Assembly (NCBI GenBank): GCA_016946835.1
Contig: JACVTC010000061.1
Coordinates: 787,501-851,500 of the forward strand
Direction of reading: 5' to 3'
DNA: 64,000 nt
DNA from: Neocallimastix lanati (nom. inval.)
Taxonomy: Eukaryota; Neocallimastigomycota; Neocallimastigomycetes; Neocallimastigales; Neocallimastigaceae
Position 1 is the stretch's first letter, and the number at the start of each line of letters is the position of its first letter. Both the position numbers and the translations under genes were made by a program. The notes under the pieces were generated by a model, which was not told the DNA's origin, ran no database searches, and saw only the letters and a program-made list of their open reading frames with translations. Shown here one piece after another: positions 56,532-64,000 of the stretch.

Positions 56532-59500
56532 TTAACATTTTCCATTAGCATCAGGTATCTCTCTTGGATCGTTACAACGAACACATCCATTCTTATTACA
56601 TTTTGCACATTTTTTATCACAAATATAACATAAACCTTCACTTGTCATGTAACTATTTTCACAAACACAGAATCCATCACTGATAGTAGCTCTAGAATCC
56701 TTACAGGAAGTGCATGCTCCATGTTCATTACAAGTAGCACATTCAATACCACAAGCTTCACAAGTTTGACCGATGAAATCTTCATAATAAGATTTGTCAC
56801 AAACACATTTACCATTTTTGTTTGGTACTCTATATTGATTGGTACATTTAACACAACCATCCTTTGTACATTTAGAGCATCCAGTATCACAAACAATACA
56901 TTTACCATCATCATCCTCATAGTAACCTTCAATACATTGACACTTTCCATTTTCATCTGCTTCTTTATTCGTATCGACACAGGTTAAACATCCATACTTG
57001 TTACAGGTTGAACATTCTTCTTCACATTCAATACAATCTCCATTCTTTAGTTCAAAGAAGTGAGTACCACATTTACATCCTCCTTTTCCATCTATAACCA
57101 TATTTTCCTTACATTCACTACATCCTTCTTCAGTACATGCAGCACATTCATCATCACATTGAATACAATTTCCATTACCATCATCATAGAAATTGCTCTT
57201 ACACATACAACCACCTTTACCATCCAATATTTTATTTGGATCAGCACATCTAGTACATCCATTTTTATCACATTCAGAACATTCACCTTTACATTCAATA
57301 CAACCACCAGTATCTATAGTGTAGAAGTGTTCCTTACAAATGCATGATCCTTCTGCAGTTAATTTCTTATTTGGGTTCAAACAAGTCTTACATGTTTCCT
57401 TATTATCACAACTCTCACAATCATCACCACATTTAACACATACTCCATTCTCTTCAAAGTAACCATCATTACATTTGCATTCGAAATCTTTATTTGGAGT
57501 TTTATTACTCTTAGAGCAGACAGTACATCCTTTCTCTGTACAAGTTTTACATTCATCATCACATTTTTTACAAAGTTCACTACCATCATCATAGTAACCA
57601 TCATTACATACACAGATACCTAGTTCATTTGCCGTTTTATTTTTATCGGCACAAGTTTTGCAAGTTGTAATACTTTCACAGGTGGCACAGGTTTTATTAC
57701 ATTCAACACATTGACCATCCTCTTCGAAAAATTTATCCTTACAAATACAGTGACCATTTGGACTTGGGGTTCTGTTCTTATCCTTACATTTAGTACAACC
57801 AAATTCAGTACATTCGGTACAATCACTACTACAGCCAATACAGTCATTACCCTTTTTACTGTATCCGCTCTTACATTCACATATCTTATTTTTATTTGGT
57901 GATTTTTTTATGTCTGCACAAATTAAACAGCCTTCTTTATCACAAGTTCTACATTCTGGTTTACATTGGATACATTTACCATTATCATCTTCATAGAACC
58001 CTTCAATACATTGACATTTACCATTTTCGTCGACTTTCTTATATTCATCGAGACATGTCTTACATGTTTTTTTATTATCACATGTTGCACAATCGTCATC
58101 ACATTCTTCACATACGCCATTACCACTATCAAAGTATCTGCCTGAACATTGACATTTACCATTTACCGGTGCTTTCTTTTCATCCATACAAACTACACAT
58201 CCACCTGCATCACATTCAATACAGTCGCTACTACATTCAATACAACTGCCATCGTTACTCATGTAGTGGTGACTCTCACAAATACAGATACCACTAGTAC
58301 TGGGTTTCTTCAATGAATCCTTACAGGTCTCACAGGTAGTTTCATCTTTACAGGTAGCACAGTCGTCTCTACATAGCTGACATTCCCCATTATCCATATA
58401 GTATCCTGGATTACATTCACATTTACCTTCAATAGTGGTTTGATTATCTTTAGCACAAGATGTACAGCCTTTTTCATTACAAGTTTTACATTCTGATGAA
58501 CATTTAATACATTTTCCATTACTTTCATAGAAACCTTCCATACATTCACATTTATTTTGATCATTGACAATCTTGTTTTCTATGACACAGGTCAAACATT
58601 TATCCTTAGTACAAGTAGCACATAATTTGTCACATTGGGTACATGATCCATTGTCATTGAGGTAAAAACCATCTTCACATTTACAGCCACCCTCTCCATC
58701 AGGAATCTTATGTTCAAGGGAACAAGTTAAACAATCACCATTTATATCACAAGTAGCACACTCAGTTTTACATTGTACACATTCACCCTTGGTATTTTCA
58801 CGATAACCAGGACGACATTTACAGACATTATCAATATTAGCAACCTTTTCTTTAAGACTACAACTCAAACATTGGGTTTTATTACAATTGCTACAATCAT
58901 CTCTACATTTAATACAAGCACCATTGAAATCATAGTAACCAATCTTACAACCACACTTGCCATCACTCTTTGGTTCCTTCTTATCATCCGTACAAGTAAT
59001 ACATTTTCCTTCCTTACACTCACTACATCCACTATCACATTTGATACATTCATTTCCCTTGGCATAGAAACCTTTCTTACATTTACAACTTTTACCATCA
59101 GGTTCCTTGTTTGGATCTAAACATTTTTTACAGGAACTAATATCACATTCAGAACATCCTTCTTTACATAGTAAACAGTTGTTTTCACCATCATTATAGT
59201 AGCCCTTAACACATTCGCAAGCATGACCATTAAGATATTTCTTTGGATCAGAACATGATAAACATCCTTCACTATCACAGATACTACATTCCTTGTCACA
59301 TTCTTCACATTCATTATTGGATTTAGTGTAGAATTTAACATTGCATTCACAAAAGTTTTCATTGCCACGTAGACGAATTACTTGATTTGTATCAGGACAT
59401 GTTTTACAACCATTAATGTCACATGTTTTACATCCCTTCTTACATTGTAGGCACTTACCTGATCCGTTATCGTAGTAACCATCCTTACATACACAGACTC

Positions 59501-61035
59501 CATTTTCATCTTGTGTTTTAAGTTTATCTACACATTCCTCACATTTATTATCAGTACATTTCTTACAATCCTTACCACATCCTTTACATTCATTTCCTTC
59601 AATATAGTATCCTTCTTTACAACTACAGACTCTATCCTCATCTGGTTCTTTCTTTGGATTTTTACAAGTTAAACATCCCTTTGCATCACATGTACTACAG
59701 GATTCATCACATTTAATGCAATTTCCTTTATCATTCTCATAATAGCCTTTTGGACATACACATTCATTATTAAAAGATACAACTTTAAGTTCATTCTTAC
59801 ATCCTAAACATTGACTTATATCACATACGGCACAATCTTCCTTACATTCAACACATTTGCCAGTTCCATCGTTGTAATATCCTTCATTACAAATACATAC
59901 TCCCTTTACTGATGATTTTAAATTATCTTCACAAACTTCACATCCATCGGCGTTACACTTTTTACAGCCAGGATCACATGGAGAACAAGTACCCTTGAGA
60001 TTTAGATAGTAGCCATCTTTGCATTTACATCCGCCTTTACCATCAAGAATTTTATTTTCAATTGCACAGCTTGTACAACCATCTTTGTCACAGGAAGAAC
60101 ATTCAGAATTACATATTTCACATTCATTTGGACTCTTTAAGAAGGTACCTCTTTTACAGACACATTTATTATTACCATCATCTTCCATATTTGCTATTTT
60201 ACATTTTTTACAAGCACCTTTAACACAATCTTCACAATCCTCATTACATTTAAGGCATATACCAGTACCATCATCATAATAACCTTTTTTACAAACGCAA
60301 ATACCATTTTCATCTGCTTCTTTAAGATCATCTAAACATGTTATACACCCTTTCTTATTACAAGTAGAACATGGTGAAACGCATTTAATACAGGAACCAT
60401 CACTTTCAGTGTAAAATCCTGGTTTACAGGAACATGAACCATTGCCATTTACTTCTTTATTAATATCAGAACATAATGTACAACCCTTCTTATCACAAGT
60501 AGAACATTCCTTATTACATTCAACACAATAGCCTAAATCGTTCATATAAAATCCACTCTTACATTCACAAACATTTTCTTCATTAGCAACCTTATTATCA
60601 ATTTTACATTTTGTACATTTTTCTTTTGTGCATAATAAACAATCATCATTACATACTTTACATTTATTCATATCATCCTTATCTAAGTAATATCCATCTT
60701 CACATTTGCATCCTCCATTTCCATCAGTAACCTTCAAAGGATCTTTACATTTAGTACAACCGTTAATATTACAAGTTTCACATTCTTCTTTACATTTGGT
60801 ATGAACACCATCAGCATTTGGGAAGTAACCTGGTTTACATTTACATTCACCATTTTCTAAGCTACTGCTGTCTTCATTTTTACATTTACTACATTTTGTA
60901 GAACTCTCACATAATTCACAATTTACAGGGCAAGCTTTTATATTTAATTTTTTTTTTATGTATTAATATTAATAAGAAATAAAAATGATTAAAAAAATTA
61001 AAATAAAATAAATAAAATTAAAAAACAAAAACAAA

Positions 61036-61083
<48 letters not shown>

Positions 61084-61150
61084 TTATATATTAATTTTTT
61101 GTATATATCATTTATATTCATTTTTAAATAAATTTAAATCGTAATAAAAT

Positions 61151-61181
<31 letters not shown>

Positions 61182-62544
61182 TTATTTTTTTTCATAATAC
61201 TTTTTTTACTTCAAACTTTAATAAATTTTATAAAAACATATTAATTTTAATATTGTTTACATAAAATAATAAAATTGATAATAAAAAATAATAATTAAAT
61301 TAAAATTAATAGTAATATTAATATTTTTAGATTTTACCTTTGCATCTACATTTATCATCACTGTAGGTTCCATCTTTACAAAAAAGATCTACTTTAAACC
61401 TGGCAACTCCACTAGAAATTGCATCAGTAAATTCATCATAAGTAACATTTTCCATTTTAGTTTTTGGTAAATTACCACGAATATTGGTCATGGTTAATGT
61501 ATAACTTTTGAAATATCCTTTAATTTCTTTATCATCTACTGACCAATTAGCACTTTCTTTTTGATCAATAATAATACTTAAACAATTATCAATAACTTTA
61601 TTTGTTAATTCATTAAAGGAAAGCTTTTCATCAGAGGAAATTGTACAAACTACTTGGTTACCATTTTGATTTCCACATTGATTTTGATAAATTTCAATAA
61701 TATACTTAGAATTAATTATACCATCTACATGTAACCTGTCTTCGGTTTGTTTCTTAATAACGTAACCTTCAAAGAAATCACCAAAAAGTTCATTCATTTG
61801 GGAATAGTCAATGAAATATGGTTTCGCAATTTTATAGAAATCAGTATTTGAACAATTATCTTTATTTATATTTTCAACAGAAATGTAGAATGTCCAGAGA
61901 GAACTACTGAACGAATCATAATCAATATAAATTCCACATTTTTCTCTTAAACTATCCAAACCTCCATTCATATCCCATTCCATCGTCGCATATGGAACAT
62001 TATTAGAAGATGGACCAAATTGTTGCGCTGGGAAACTCTTGTTAATTTTTTGTGGTTTTTCATTAGCATATAATAAATAGGTAGCGACTAGAGCATTAGC
62101 TTTATACTTTTGTTTTATGGTCAAACCATTACAAGTTTTTAAATTTTTAATTATTATACCAATATATTTTTTACTATAATATCCTGAATCTACGATATAA
62201 TTTGTAATTTTTTCACCATCTTGAGTTACTTCTAAATAATTTTGAACGTCCGACATTTCAAAGTTAACAGCATTTCTTAATCCAGGATTTCCATTTATCA
62301 AATTTGTTACTTTTAAATTAAAATACGTATTGGATAAATCTTCATATATTTTTTTAACAGAGATATTTGTTACATCATTAGAAACACCAAAATTAATAAA
62401 ATTTATTGTACATTCATCATCCTCTCTTAAAACACCTTCATTTGTATATTTTACTGTAACAGCATTTACATTAAAAGTATTAAAAAGAAGAATACTAAAT
62501 AAAACTAATAGATTTAATGGATTTATATGTATTCCCAGTTCCAT
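56532..62544 (-). CDS. Giant secreted protein with about 32 eight-cysteine repeats
   Basis: Two minus-strand exons are inferred: 62544-61338 and 60934-56532, giving about 1,869 aa. The intron (403 bp, phase 1) joins DKCRCK to ACPVNCELC in frame. The start is the ATG at 62544, which leaves a clean signal peptide (LLVLFSILLFNTFNVNA). Residues 30-390 form a domain I do not recognise. From about 395 to the end there are about 32 tandem repeats of roughly 45 residues: C-x-C-x(2)-G-(Y/F)-(Y/F)-x(5-8)-C-x(2)-C-x(3)-C-x(2)-C-x(3)-C-x(2)-C-x(8-12)-K/N-rich, next C-x-C. This resembles growth-factor-receptor/furin-like Cys-rich modules as in protist variant surface proteins. The protein stops after GKC with no transmembrane segment or GPI-type tail, so it is probably secreted. 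Roles as adhesin, matrix protein or scaffold are inference. A/T-only stop and a poly(A) leader of about 40 nt precede the start. Confidence 0.8.
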
Positions 62545-62579
62545 ATTTTCTTTTTCCAATTCAATTTTATTTTATTTTT

Positions 62580-62628
<49 letters not shown>

Positions 62629-62766
62629 CTTGTTATTTTATTTTAATTAATTCTGTTTTATTCTTATTTTTATTTTATTTTTTTTCACTTTTTTTTGTTT
62701 ATTTATTTTGTAATTTATAATTCTTTGATTATATATTTAATAGAATAGATAAAAAAAAATTATTAA

Positions 62767-62814
<48 letters not shown>

Positions 62815-63782
62815 CAGAACATATAATATATAATCTATTTAATTAAAGTATTTAAAATTTTTTTAAATAATTCCTCTTTATTTATTTTAAAGTTAGAATA
62901 ATATTTTTGATTATTGTAGTTAAAAAAAAAATTATTAATTAATTATAGATTTTTTTTAATTATAAAAAAAAAAAAAAATTGTTAATGTATATACTTATTA
63001 ATAATAAAAAGTAAATTTAAACAGTTCAATAATTGTAAATTTGTTCTAAATAATAATTCAAACTAATAATTTTACCTGCTAAAATGAAATAATTACTTAA
63101 AAAATATAATCCTTATGAACTTCTATTTTAATTTTTAATTGATAAAGAAGTAATTATTATTAATAAAAAATTTTATATTTTAAAAAGGTTGTTTTTTTTT
63201 TATATTAATATGTATATTAGTTTTCTTATGAGCATATAAATAATATGCATATTTTAATATAAAAAGAATGTTTTTTTTTATAATATATTAGTTTTTTTAT
63301 AAACATATATATATAAATTTAAATTTTTACAAAAATTTTAAATTAAATATCTAAAAACTTTAAAAATAAAAATAATTTTTTCTTTAAATTTATTTAATAT
63401 ATATAATTGATTTTTCTTTTTATATAAAAAAAATATTATTATTATTTTGTTTTTTTTAGTAGTGATTTTTAGTTCTATACATAATACATAATGTATTACA
63501 TATTACATAAATGTCTATGACTGTACAATAAAATATTTCATAATATTTGAAGTTATATCTTCTTGTAATGATGAATATAAATATATATATATATATTATA
63601 TTTATATTTATTTATTTATTTATTTAATCTTTAATCATACTAAATATTGTTATTTTTAAAAATTACTAATTAAAAAAGAAAAGACAAAAAAATATATATA
63701 ACAGTGTGTTTACTAATATTTCCATATTTAAAAATTTGAAATAAAAAGTTATAAATAAAATATACACATAATAAAAAACTTA
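62545..63782. other. Promoter side of the Cys-rich gene and A/T spacer
   Basis: A poly(T) run at 62581-62628 (poly(A) in the transcript sense) lies just upstream of the start codon. A 43-bp poly(A) run lies at 62770-62812. No gene is seen to the window end. Confidence 0.6.
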
Positions 63783-64000
63783 TATGCATTTCCAATAAAT
63801 ATAATATCTATCTAAATTCAATTCAATACAATTTAGTACTTATTTTTTTATTATATTAATTTTTTAAACATGAATATAATTAAAAAAAATATTTTTATGT
63901 ATTAAATTTCAAATTTCAAAAATTTACATATTTTAATATTAATATAATATGCATTTCCAATAAATATCTATCTAAATTCAATTCAATACAATTTAGTACT
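63783..64000. repeat. Direct repeat at the right edge
   Basis: TATGCATTTCCAATAAATAT followed by ATCTATCTAAATTCAATTCA and ACAATTTAGTACT occurs at 63783-63840 and again at 63948-64000, about 165 bp apart. The second copy lacks about 6 bp and runs off the window, so the array may continue. Confidence 0.85.

Noticed and set aside
56645-60279. Many open frames in other frames across the Cys-rich gene
   Set aside because: Shadows of one long coding exon with strong codon bias; none has a recognisable domain.
56532-62544. Calling the Cys-rich protein a cellulosome scaffoldin
   Set aside because: I cannot verify cohesin identity from sequence alone, and it lacks a membrane anchor; left as a hypothesis.

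Overview
The window looks like nuclear DNA of an anaerobic gut fungus (Neocallimastigomycota). Genes sit as GC-richer islands in extremely A/T-rich DNA full of homopolymer runs and simple repeats. The genes have short A/T introns with GTAAGT-like donors, and the first gene carries three tandem fungal dockerin (CBM10-type) modules, which are known from the cellulosomes of these fungi. The cAMP-receptor-like GPCR with an Asn-rich tail recalls Dictyostelium, but the dockerins argue for a gut fungus. No genus can be named from the sequence alone.

Layout. 0.2-2.4 kb: a secreted triple-dockerin expansin-like protein, expected to dock onto a cellulosome and loosen plant cell wall. 2.7-15.2 kb: a transposon graveyard. 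It holds a nearly full-length L1-like LINE (endonuclease, reverse transcriptase, zinc knuckle; one frameshift), two degraded LINE 3' fragments, three broken Ty3/gypsy pol fragments and the first copy of a dispersed repeat. 15.2-21.4 kb: gene-free A/T repeats. 21.4-23.5 kb (+) and 30.6-32.6 kb (-): two paralogous rhomboid proteases with the Ser/His dyad intact. Between them lie the second dispersed-repeat copy, an 8-bp minisatellite, a LINE tail, an unidentified gene remnant and a segmental duplication. 32.6-38.7 kb: no gene seen, one palindromic element. 38.7-40.7 kb: a class E (cAMP-receptor-like) GPCR. 43.1-44.2 kb: an orphan seven-helix protein. 45.4-47.6 kb: an ankyrin pseudogene beside a truncated Ty3/gypsy pol. 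48.6-49.9 kb: a 1.3-kb heptanucleotide array. 50.7-51.1 kb: a small secreted basic protein. 52.4-55.4 kb: a secreted leucine-rich-repeat protein in which each repeat is one exon and every intron is phase 2. 56.5-62.5 kb (-): a secreted protein of about 1,870 residues with about 32 tandem eight-cysteine repeats.

Functional picture. Apart from the mobile DNA, every recognisable gene makes a secreted or membrane protein: wall-active dockerin protein, intramembrane proteases, receptor-like proteins, LRR and Cys-rich surface proteins. These are separate fungal genes, not an operon. Exon boundaries were deduced by eye from splice signals, reading frame and paralogue comparison.
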